The notes beneath the pieces are model-generated. The model was not told the origin of the DNA. It saw only the letters and a list, made by a program, of their open reading frames with translations, and ran no database searches. Of a stretch of 64,000 bases of DNA, positions 32,230-41,648 are shown piece after piece; positions within the stretch are counted from its first letter, which is position 1, and each line of letters starts with the position of its first letter. The translations under genes were made by a program, and so were the position numbers. The stretch spans positions 4,489,001-4,553,000 of the forward strand of contig BSYQ01000006.1 of NCBI GenBank assembly GCA_030272585.1, written 5' to 3'. The DNA comes from Bryopsis sp. KO-2023. Lineage: Eukaryota; Chlorophyta; Ulvophyceae; Bryopsidales; Bryopsidaceae.

Positions 32230-35171
32230 TTTTGAAAAGTTGGGCCTTTAGGACATTTTCCAAAGCCATGACCCACTTCACCGCAGATGTAACATGCGCC
32301 TCCGCCTCTAGCTCCGCCTTGTTGCTGCCTTCCGCCACCACCTCGATTTCGTCCGCCACCTCGTCTTCCGCCTCTTCCGCGGCCACGGCCGCCGCCACCT
32401 CTGTTGCCTCCTCCCATTTGCTGATTTTGATCTTGGGGTGGAGGTGGTGGTTGCGGTTGCTGACCTTGCATTTGCTGGTTCTGATCAGCTTTGGGCTTGT
32501 TTTTCCAATTCCAGTTCCATCGCCCTCGTCCGCGACCACGTCCGCGGTTGTTTTGAGATTGGCTACCCAACGAATCGATTCTTTCGGCAGTGACTATCGC
32601 CGCTTCCACTCCTTCTGTCACCATTGTAACAACTTGATGTCGGATCTGGGGCCGTAGTCCGTCAACAAACGTCAAGTACTGCTCCTCCTCCGTCATATTC
32701 GGAATTCTGAGTATGAGATCCCGAAATGCGTTAATGTAGGAACGAACAGTCCCTGTTTGTTGAAGTTTCCGCAGCTTCCTACGCGAAACATCGGACATTC
32801 TTGTAGGTTCAAAAGCAATAGCTAACTCTTCCACAAGTTGTACCCAGTCCTGGAACATCGGACGAACTCCTTCCCGAATCCGCATCTCTTGCATATTCCG
32901 CCATGTGGCGGCTGAACCAGAGAGATTTGTGCGGAATACTTTAAGCCAAACAGACTCATCCAAATCATAAACTTTACAGAAGTTGGTGAGTTCTGCCTGC
33001 CAATCCCGAATCCAGCGATCTCCAGCGCCAGTATACGGTTTCGGCATCGGGAATTTGACCGCATTGGGAATGTGAAGCAAACGATTTTCTGGACGTGCAT
33101 AGCCCATAAAATCTGGGACCCCACCTGGGGGACCAGGAGGTCCGCCTCCTCCGCCACCTCCACCACCACCATCTCCAGGACCGCCTCCTGGGTTCCTAGA
33201 TGGTCCTTCTCCTCCTCCACCAATATGTGGTCCAGGTGCAGACCCACGGCCACTTCTGTCCGATGGGCCTCCGCCACTTCCATCACCGGAACCATCATCA
33301 TCTCCACCTCCGCCTCCTCCGCCTCCTCCGCCTGCGCGTTGAGGAATACGCGGATAGGATCCCCATCCAACATAGGGGTTTCCGGATGATGGAGCTCCGT
33401 ATACATTCACGGAGTGACCTAAGATAGAAGGCCGAATGTATGATGCTCCCATGGCATAATAGCCGGGTGGTGAAATCATTGATGGATGTGATAACACTGG
33501 CTGAGAAACTGGTGGTGGCATGGGTAATGTTCTAGGTGGCTCGGGTGACGTGGTTGTTGGAGTTGTCAGCGGAACAGTTTGTACCACGGGAGAAGCCTGC
33601 GTACGCTGTGGCGGTTGTACTGGCTGTAATACCGCTGGTGGTCTTGTATTTGGTGTTTGTCCAAACACAGCGCTAGGCCTCACGATCGGCCTAGGTACAT
33701 TTCCCTGTCCGCTGATTGCACTGCCTCGCCCCACTCCAGGAATAATGACTGGGGGTGATGCAGGTCGGGTAATCGGTCTATTTGCCCGCGGGAATACTGG
33801 TGGTATTGGCGGGAAACCTACCGAATCCGGGGCAAAGCCGGATGAGGTTTGGGGCGGTTGACCGAATGGAACTTGTACTTCGGCCAAGCTTGGTGGTTGT
33901 GCCACCGTTCTGGTTCCCGCGCCCGCCATAGCAGCCACAAGAGGTGTTTGTTGAGCAGCGGATGCCATTTGTGTGGCAACTGCTGCAGCATCTTTCTTCC
34001 GCCAAAACTCAAAATTCGACGTGAACTTTGTGTCCGCTACATCCTCAAACACCTTCTTTAGCTCTTGCGCTGTTTCCGGGTCTTGTAGCATTTCTTGTAA
34101 CATTTCCCGCGGCTCTCTGCTCCTTGTTGAGCTTCTCGATCTGCTTCTCCTTGAAGACCGACTTTGACTTCTTTTCAACTCCTCCATTTCCGCTTGTAAT
34201 CTAGCCGCCGCTTCTTTCGCAGCCGCTGCCTCCTTTACCAAATAGGCTACTTCCGCATGATGCTGTATCTGAAAACTTTCCGCTTTTTCTTGCGTCTCTT
34301 TGAGATCATACTTAACACGAGCGATTTCCTTGAACTGTTTATCTTGACCCGCATCCATTTCTGCCTGGGTCTCTCTCAGTTCTTGTTGAACCGTATCCAA
34401 CCCCCAAAGGGCGTCGTTATATTGCCGGTCATACTCTTCTTCGAGTTTCTTCCTTTTTTCGTCCGTGTCAGCCACTTGTTCAGCCAATATCCGCTGAGCC
34501 TCTTTGGCTTCGTCCACCTCTTTCTGGGCGACATCACGGATATTCGCCAAGCCAGCTTCCATTTGGCTGAGCCTCCCCTTGGCTGCAGCATCCAGATCTT
34601 GTATCCGCTCATCCAACCTCTCACTGAGCTGTCCTTCGATCTGGTGATGGCGGGACTGTAGAGTAGAGTCCAACACATCATGTACTTGGGAAGCCATGCT
34701 TGAACAAGCTCCCTCCATCCGACTATCAAGGTGCTCGGCGACCTGGGCTGTCCGCTGGGCAGCCTCCTCGGACAATTGGCTGTATAACCGCTCTTGCGAT
34801 TCATGGAGGTCGCGCTCCTGCAGGCCATCGTTGTGCACGTGCAGGGTCTGGTTATGCACGTTTACTTGGCTCTGTTGCAGGTGCTGCGTTTGTTGATTGA
34901 TGAAGACTCCTGGCTCTTCTTCCATCTCCTCATCAAACTCCGGGCCAATGTCCGCTTCCTCATCGCCTGCCTCCTCCACCATGTCCGGGTGCGCGGGGAC
35001 ACCGTATGCCTGTAAAGGCTGGTCCATTTCTGCTTGTATCGGCAGTCCGACAGCAGGTAATTCCTGGGCGACGATCAGCGGATATAGCGGCGGGCCATCT
35101 GGGGCGTCGCGCTCTTGCTGATTGTCTTCGATACCGTATTCCAGGTATAGCTGCTCGTCGTGTCCGCTCAT
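32205..35171 (-). CDS. gag: gamma1 Gag (988 aa)
   Basis: Particle protein, ATG in context accATGA. Domains in order: acidic N-terminus; coiled coil of about 90-330; an SR-type stretch ([15 protein letters not shown]); a short helical segment ([13 protein letters not shown]); a long Pro/Ala-rich linker; a poly-Gly block; the capsid fold ([14 protein letters not shown] to [14 protein letters not shown]); an RGG-rich RNA-binding region; and one CCHC knuckle [14 protein letters not shown]. Very large for a Ty3/gypsy Gag. It differs from the gamma2 Gag mainly in one block of the coiled coil (34185-34467). Confidence 0.92.
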   Translation of the reverse strand: MSGHDEQLYLEYGIEDNQQERDAPDGPPLYPLIVAQELPAVGLPIQAEMDQPLQAYGVPAHPDMVEEAGDEEADIGPEFDEEMEEEPGVFINQQTQHLQQSQVNVHNQTLHVHNDGLQERDLHESQERLYSQLSEEAAQRTAQVAEHLDSRMEGACSSMASQVHDVLDSTLQSRHHQIEGQLSERLDERIQDLDAAAKGRLSQMEAGLANIRDVAQKEVDEAKEAQRILAEQVADTDEKRKKLEEEYDRQYNDALWGLDTVQQELRETQAEMDAGQDKQFKEIARVKYDLKETQEKAESFQIQHHAEVAYLVKEAAAAKEAAARLQAEMEELKRSQSRSSRRSRSRSSTRSREPREMLQEMLQDPETAQELKKVFEDVADTKFTSNFEFWRKKDAAAVATQMASAAQQTPLVAAMAGAGTRTVAQPPSLAEVQVPFGQPPQTSSGFAPDSVGFPPIPPVFPRANRPITRPASPPVIIPGVGRGSAISGQGNVPRPIVRPSAVFGQTPNTRPPAVLQPVQPPQRTQASPVVQTVPLTTPTTTSPEPPRTLPMPPPVSQPVLSHPSMISPPGYYAMGASYIRPSILGHSVNVYGAPSSGNPYVGWGSYPRIPQRAGGGGGGGGGGDDDGSGDGSGGGPSDRSGRGSAPGPHIGGGGEGPSRNPGGGPGDGGGGGGGGGGPPGPPGGVPDFMGYARPENRLLHIPNAVKFPMPKPYTGAGDRWIRDWQAELTNFCKVYDLDESVWLKVFRTNLSGSAATWRNMQEMRIREGVRPMFQDWVQLVEELAIAFEPTRMSDVSRRKLRKLQQTGTVRSYINAFRDLILRIPNMTEEEQYLTFVDGLRPQIRHQVVTMVTEGVEAAIVTAERIDSLGSQSQNNRGRGRGRGRWNWNWKNKPKADQNQQMQGQQPQPPPPPQDQNQQMGGGNRGGGGRGRGRGGRRGGGRNRGGGGRQQQGGARGGGACYICGEVGHGFGKCPKGPTFQKWLKDHAA

Positions 35172-35669
35172 GGTGGATGTCTTGATTCGTCGGCGGTAGA
35201 ATCACGTGTCCGTTTGGTGGATTCCGTTGGCGGGTAATCCACGTGACTAATTGGTCACTCTTTGTCAGCGGTTTCTGGCAGCGGTTTCTGGCACGTAATT
35301 TCTGGCGGGAACGTATTCGTCCGCAGAAACGTCCGCTGGCAGACTCGTTTTGTCCGCTCTGCGGTAACCGCGTGCACTGTCGACAACTCTCCGACAAACG
35401 GAAGTACTACTACGCCGTGCTGTGGTCGTAGCGTCCAAGGATCTATAGATCCTGTGATTTTGGGAGGGATGATCGAGCGCAGCAACGTGCGTTCTCGTTC
35501 GTCCAGCGTTTGGTTGGTGCGCAGCAACACGAAGTAGGTTCCAGACACGAGGGGAAACCTTCTTCGACCTAGCCGACCCTGATCTTTTGCACCTCGACTG
35601 CAAAATCTCCTGTCGATCTCTTCAAGTAGACTCGACTTGCCGGAAGGGTGCTTCGGCTCCGAAACCAGT
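35172..35669 (-). other. gamma1 leader with primer-binding site
   Basis: About 500 nt between 5' LTR and gag. TGGTTTCGGAGC lies at 35667-35656 (minus). It contains an open frame lacking any ATG, which I do not call a gene. Confidence 0.8.
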
Positions 35670-35843
35670 TGTTAGGTCCCTGTAGGTTTTAGTGAGTCGT
35701 TGCTGAAGTTGAGACTGGGGTCACACACTTTCACAAACCAGAGAATTAATTTTACAAGTGTTCTCTCTGAACTTAACCCCCTAGAACCCGTACTAACCCG
35801 TACTACACACTCGTACTGCAAAATGAGTGCGATCAACGTATCA
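35670..35843 (-). repeat. gamma1 5' LTR (174 bp)
   Basis: Reads as identical to 25599-25772; flanked by GGTAC at 35844-35848. Confidence 0.95.
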
Positions 35844-35848
35844 GGTAC

Positions 35849-38484
35849 GGTTGACCGAGAGTGAGAGGGAGGCTCGCAAGAAAGCTGGCTTATGCTGGTT
35901 CTGTGGGGAACCATGGGCAAGAGGCCATAAGTGTGGTCAGTCGAAAAAGGTGAACCTCAGTTCTTGTGAAGTCCCACTTGAGTGGACACAATTGAGAGAT
36001 CAGAAGAATCTGAATCCACATTCCACAATTGACCCAATGGACATTGATTGTGATGCTTTTCTTGCACCAATCTTGACCAGAAGTCAAAAAAGTGAAGAAA
36101 TGAAATCTTCTGTGGAATTTAGGGATGAGAGAGAAGATTCTCACCAAGGAATTACAAGGGCGGAGTTCCAACGTCTTGAGACACTTTCAGGCCGCGTATT
36201 TACGTTGGATGGGTGTTCGGATGTGAACAGTGCCTTATGTAATACATTTTGCACACCTTCTGAATTTCTGGAAAGAGATTTAGGTGGACAGCATGTGTGG
36301 TTGAATCCTCCTTTCAAGGATATCAACAAATATCTCGATCACTATCTTCTCGCAAAGAAGAGATCTCCCCATGATACTTCTTGTTGCATTCTTGTTCCAG
36401 TAAGGTCTAAAGAGTTGCATCCAGCCTTGACCTCAATGAGATTGATTGCACAATACAAGAAGGGAACAGTTTTATTCACAGCCAAAAAGGGGAAAAGTCG
36501 GAAAAGACTTCCTGGCATTCCTTGGCCCGTGAATGTGTTCTATGATCCACCCGTACCCAAAATGCCAGAGGAAGCAACAGAGCTTCTCATGCAAGATAAG
36601 CTTGCAATGCATTTTGAGGGCCTCTTGAGTGGAATCCCAGCCCATTGTCTTTTGGACTCAGGAGCTAAAGGATTAGCCTTCCTATCCAAACAGTTTTGTG
36701 AACAAAATGGGATAGCTTATCGAGCTACCGTTGGATCACAGGCTGAGTTGGCAAATGGGGATAATATTGATATAATGGGAGAGACAAAGATCACACTGAA
36801 AATTCAAGGCTATCGAGAGAAGCTTGATTGTTTGGTGTTGGATCTTCTAGATCGGTTTGATATTATACTTGGTGATACGTGGTTGCAGAAGCGTAAAGCG
36901 GTTTTAGACTTCTTTGAAAAGAAGTGCGCTTTAACGACTTCATCCCATCAACGAATATTGCTTCGTCAGGGATTATTACCCAAAGCTACGGGTAAAGATA
37001 TTCCCCAAAAACAGGTTGCATCTCTACTCTCGATACCACAGGTGAAAAGGAAGTTGAAAGATACTTCAATAAAACCTATTTTGTTGGTAGTTCGTGAGAT
37101 GGAAGAGATATCATCCCATCTGAAATTGGCGGATGAAACGAGTGAATCAGACAAAGTTCCAGAGGAGCAAATGGAAGCTCTGTTGAAGGACTTTGATGAT
37201 TTGTTTATTTCTGGTTTGGCGGAATATCCTCCTGAAAGGGCAGTGGCAGCGGATATCCCTTTGGTCGAGGGAACGCGTCCGGTCAATAGACCCTTATTTA
37301 GATACACCCCTGCTGAAAGGAAAGAGATAGAGGACCAGTTGTCCGAACTCTTATCCAAAAAATTAATTCAGCCGAGTGCTAGTCCATGGGGCGCTCCGGT
37401 CCTCTTTGTTCCTAAAAAGGATGGAGGTTTCCGGATGTGCATTGACTATAGGGGTTTAAATAAAGTAACTATCAAGAATCAGTTCCCGATCCCGCGGATT
37501 GATGACCTTCTTGATCAGTTACAAGGCGCGAGATGCTTCACATCTCTTGACCCCAGAGCCGGTTATTGGCAAATGAGAGTCAAAGAGGAAGACATCCCCA
37601 AAACCGCCTTTAAAACGCCTTTTGGATTATTTGAGTACCGGGTTCTCCCAATGAGATTAACGAACGCTCCGGCAGTGTTTCAAACACTGATGAATCATGT
37701 GTTTCAAGGAATGATAGGCAAATATGTCTTGATTTACCTTGATCACATTTTGATTTACTCAAAAACACCAGAGGAACATGTGGCCCATGTACGAGCCGTG
37801 ATGCAAAGATTAAGAGAACATAACTTGTTCCTTAAGAAGTCCAAATGTGACTTTAACAAAACAGAGTTACATTACCTTGGCTTCATTGTAGGTCGCAAAG
37901 GTATCTCTGTAGACCCTCGAAAAACGAATAAAGTACGAGAATGGCCTCGTCCACAAGGGGTACACGATTTGAGATCGTTCCTCGGGCTTGCCAATTATTT
38001 TCGTAAGTTCGTCCAGGGTTATTCTTCTTTGGCATCACCTCTCACTGATTTGCTTAAAAAGCAACAGACATGGGATTGGACTCCAGCTTGTGAGGCCGCT
38101 TTTGAGGGGGTGACGAAGGCATTAACAGAAGCACCTTGCTTGGCTATGCCGGATTTTACCAAACCCTTTGAAGTAATTACGGATGCTTCTAACAATGCAA
38201 TAGGGGCAGTTCTCCTTCAAGAGGGACATCCCATTGCATATGAGAGTAGAAAGCTTACCGGCCCACAACTGAATTGGTCTACAAGTGATCAAGAAATGTA
38301 TGCTACAGTTTATGCACTTCAACTATGGAGATGCTACTTGGCTGATAGCAAATTCAAAGTAATCACAGACCATAGTCCAAACACATTTTTCCATTCCCAA
38401 TCGACCTTGAATCGACGGCAGGTTCGCTGGTTAGCATTACTCCATGAATTCCAATTTGAATGGGAGTATAGACCGGACGGGTAA
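35849..38484 (+). pseudogene. pol: delta1 Gag C-terminus and Pol: zinc knuckle, methyltransferase-like domain, protease, RT, RNase H
   Basis: Continues the delta gag frame. A zinc-knuckle variant CWFCGEPWARGHKC comes first. Then at about 36190-36552 a domain with FTLDGCSD, NSALC and the motif NPPF (36304-36315), ending in IPWPVNVFYDPP, resembling phage-type DNA N6-adenine methyltransferases (Dam family, PF05869). Protease DSGA follows, then RT and RNase H (VITDASNNAIGAVL). Two lesions are visible: the RT active site reads YLDH where YLDD is expected (about 37737-37748), and the frame ends in TAA at 38482 within the conserved segment that precedes ADPLSR. Other conserved RT positions are also altered (MRLTNAP). 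Confidence 0.88.
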
Positions 38485-40100
38485 ACGTGGCTGATCCCTT
38501 GTCGCGGATACCGTCTTGCTCACCATCTATTGGAGTATTATGCGAGACCGGGAGATCACGTGGCTTGGTTTCTAGCCGGCGGGACTCTGTGGACCCATCT
38601 CCGCCTCAGGGTTATTATACCCAGTTGATGGATAGGTTGACTGAAGGGTACACTAAGGACCCTTGGTATGACACACTGGAAGCTGCCCAGGTGTTACAAT
38701 ATCAAGATGGTTACTGGTGGAATGGTAATGTGCTGGCTGTACCAAATTTTGGAACATTGAGACAGGATATAATCCATGATTGCCATAGTACAGTCTATAG
38801 TGGACACTTTGGTGTGGCTAAGACTTTACGGCAAATCAAGAGACATTTTTGGTGGCCTCAGATGGAGGACCATATCAGATCATATGTGCAAGGATGTGAT
38901 TCATGCCAAAGGCACAAGGGTAGGCGAAGAAAGCCTCAAGGTCCCCTAAAACCCTTGTCTATTCCGAATGCACAATGGGAAAATGTTTCGATGGATTTTG
39001 TCACTCACCTCCCACCATCTAGTGGAGCAGGTTATGATGCAATCCTTGTCTTTGTGGACATGTTAACCAAAATGGTACATCTCGCTGCAACTCGAACGGA
39101 TTGTGGTGCAGCTGAAGCAGCAAATCTCTTTGTGAACCATGTTTTCAAAGCTCATGGCATGCCAAAGAAATTGGTCACAGATAGAGATCCAAGATTTGTC
39201 TCACACTTCTTTAGGGAGTTGTGTGATAAATGGGAAATCAGTCAAGCCCTTTCTTCGGCTTATCATCCAGAAACAGATGGGCAAACCGAAGCGATGAACA
39301 AAGTGATGCAAGATACTCTTCGCCACTTTGTGGGGCCTTCCCAAAGAAATTGGGCTGATTTATTACCGGTTGTTGAGTTTGCAATAAATAACTCAAGATC
39401 AGAAGCAACTGGAGAAACACCCTTCTTCCTGAACTATGGAAAAGATCCATGGACAGCATTGACTGCTCAGATCCCTAGAAAAGGACCAAAGCAGGTCGCT
39501 GTACCAGAAGTTCAGAAAATGACGAGTGAAATCCGAGAAGGGATTGTTGAGGCAAAGAAACGCCTTCAGGCGGCTCAGCAACGCTATAAAGCTCAAGCTG
39601 ATCGTCACCGGGCTCCTGTAGAGATCAAGGTTGGAGACCTTGTTCTCCTTGATGCAAGGAACTTAAGGTTAAAGCATCCAGGATCGCGGAAATTAACGCC
39701 GAAATGGGTAGGACCTTTCCCTATCGAGCGTCAAATAAATGAGGTTGCTTTCAAAATAAAGCTTCCCGATACTTTGCCCATACATCCGGTGTTCCATGCT
39801 TCACTCTTGAAGCCATATTGGGCTAAAGGAACTGTGCAACCCCCGCCACCTATCGAGATTGAAGGTGACTTGGAATGGGAGGTTGAGCGCATTCTTGATC
39901 GCAGAGAGCGACGTAGGGGCAAGAAATGCTACACAGAATTCCTAGTGAAATGGGTTGGATACGGTCATGAGCACAACTCATGGGAACCGGAACAGAATGT
40001 CGTGCACGCGCGAGAATTGGTTGACGAGTTTCACCAATCTCAAGCACAATCGATTGTACCACCTCGCACGATCCGAAGGAGATCACAAGCGAAGGTTTGA
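38485..40100 (+). pseudogene. pol: delta1 Pol C-terminal part: integrase and chromodomain
   Basis: Open in a frame shifted relative to the preceding segment, beginning with VADPLSRIP, the normal end of RNase H. No ATG supports an independent start, so a short deletion/frameshift is inferred. It carries the integrase HHCC finger (HSTVYSGHFG...CDSCQRHKG), the core with DFVTHLPP, VTDRDPRF and SAYHPETDGQTE, and a chromodomain (EWEVERILDRR, FLVKWVGYGHEHNSWEPE). It would need the upstream frame to be expressed. Confidence 0.88.
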
Positions 40101-40233
40101 GACATCATATCACAGTTGGCCACTGGATGATGATGATCTCCTCTCTTAAAATAGTGTAACTACTAGACACTATCATTTGTATGATGCCTATCATGCATTT
40201 GATTCCTAGTGAACCCGAGGCGGCTTCACATCT

Positions 40234-40246
40234 AAGGAGGGGGCAC
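40234..40246 (+). other. delta1 polypurine tract
   Basis: 'aaggagggggcac' immediately precedes the 3' LTR. Confidence 0.75.
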
Positions 40247-40482
40247 TGTTACAAGTGATCACCGAGATGTCTAGTAAGCACTAGCTAGAGCTACAGACTA
40301 GCTATGGGCACTAGTGATAGCCTAGTCAGAGCTTAAGGTCCATAGGATCCCAATAGGAGATCCTATAGCTCAAGAACCTTGGTGCCTCGCCCTAATGACA
40401 TTAGTCAAGGGTCCCATCAATGAGTGGGGGTTTGATGGGTTAAGGAGGCTTCGAGGGAGGGTTCTGGGAGGTTTTTGTAACA
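40247..40482 (+). repeat. delta1 3' LTR (236 bp)
   Basis: Reads as identical to 24170-24405; followed by GTCTT (40483-40487), the right target duplication. Confidence 0.95.
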
Positions 40483-40487
40483 GTCTT

Positions 40488-41033
40488 CGCGAGGTCGGGT
40501 GGTGCGTAAACCCCTCGAAGGCCCAAATCGCTCGCTCGGAAGTCCAATTCCTCGGCTACACCCTGGGTCCTGAAGGCATCTCGTTAAAACACTTCCTGGA
40601 GCAACAGCGCAAAAACTTACCTCCTATCCGCTCTCCCAGCGATCTTCGGAAGGTCCTAGGGCTCTTCAATGTCTCGCGCGGAGTATGCCCAGGCTACAGC
40701 GCATACGTGGAGCCCCTACAAGCACAGCCACCAAACACTCCTGGAGAAACATTGGACCAACTGGCGAAAGAAGCATGGACGAAAATACTGGAGAACAACA
40801 TCTCACTTACGAGGGAAGAAGCCTCCACTTTCCACCTCCAAGTGGATTGGTCGGGAACTGGGCGAGGCTACGTGCTCTTCTCGGGACCGCCAGAACAAGG
40901 AAGGGTCGTCGCGCTCAACTCCCAACGGCTCTCGGGCGTTCCTCCGTCCAGCTTCTTGGGCGAACTCCAATGCCTCGCCTGGTCCCTGCGCGATATCATG
41001 CCTTTGGTGGGAGCTCGACCTATCGTGGTTTAC
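40488..41033 (+). CDS. pol: epsilon Pol part 2: RT thumb/connection and RNase H
   Basis: Continues the epsilon frame after delta1 without a stop: FLGYTLGPEGISL and DLRKVLGLFNVSRG (end of RT), then RNase H with LQVDWSGTGRGYV (first Asp) and FLGELQCLAWSLR (Glu). It is interrupted by alpha2 after VVY at the duplicated TTTAC. Confidence 0.8.
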
Positions 41034-41453
41034 TGATAGTGAAGCTTGTGGGTGACGCAATAGTGGTCGGCTGTGTTGGTTGGATTCGTGATAACTTGCT
41101 GGCTAACGCAAGTATACTTGTGGGGTTTGTTGGTTTAGACAACTCTCTAGCTAGCGCGGTTGTGAACGCTACTAGAGCACTTGGGTTGGGAAGTGATTGC
41201 GTCAGGCAAACACTTAACACACACACACACAAACACACACACAAGCGGGAACACACCAATCCCACGAATCCCGAGTTCTTACAACTAGAATGGAATGTCA
41301 AAACAACGAGTGGGCCTCTTAAGTACCCCTAAGTGTAGTACGCTGACGCATGCCCCAAACTCTGGGTCTAATCTGTCTTACTCGCGAACCCACATGCGTC
41401 AGCCACCCTCGGCTCTATCCCAAACTACCTCGTATAGCGCTAAAAGACTAACA
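41034..41453 (-). repeat. alpha2 3' LTR (420 bp)
   Basis: TGATAG...CTAACA. A G8-run polypurine tract lies just outside (complement around 41457-41465). Confidence 0.95.
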
Positions 41454-41648
41454 TACGCCCCCCCCGCAAAAAGTGGGCGCCCACGCACACCAAAACACAA
41501 AGAAAAACAAAAACACAAAAACACAAACACAAAACTCACCCACTCCCATACCCACACCCAACTGTCTTGGACCTGTCTCTTGCTCTGACGTCTCTGACAG
41601 CTGCTGCACGCACACACTTGGTCGACGATAACTCCTTTTCCCTCCTCC

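Larger units (their letters stand above)
25599..35843 (-). mobile_element. gamma1: Ty3/gypsy chromodomain element with ORF3 (10,245 bp)
   Basis: Short 174-bp LTRs that read as identical, 5-bp duplication, primer-binding site, gag, pol and ORF3 on the minus strand, inside delta1 gag. Related to gamma2 (58613 onward). Pol has a single-base frameshift relative to gamma2. Confidence 0.95.
24170..40482 (+). mobile_element. delta1: Ty3/gypsy chromodomain element with methyltransferase-like domain, split by gamma1
   Basis: LTRs of 236 bp at both ends read as identical, and GTCTT is duplicated at 24165-24169 and 40483-40487. Without gamma1 the element is about 6.06 kb. It sits inside the epsilon RT gene. 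Order: LTR, primer-binding site, gag, methyltransferase-like domain, protease, RT, RNase H, integrase, chromodomain, purine tract, LTR. Young by its LTRs, but Pol carries lesions. Confidence 0.94.
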
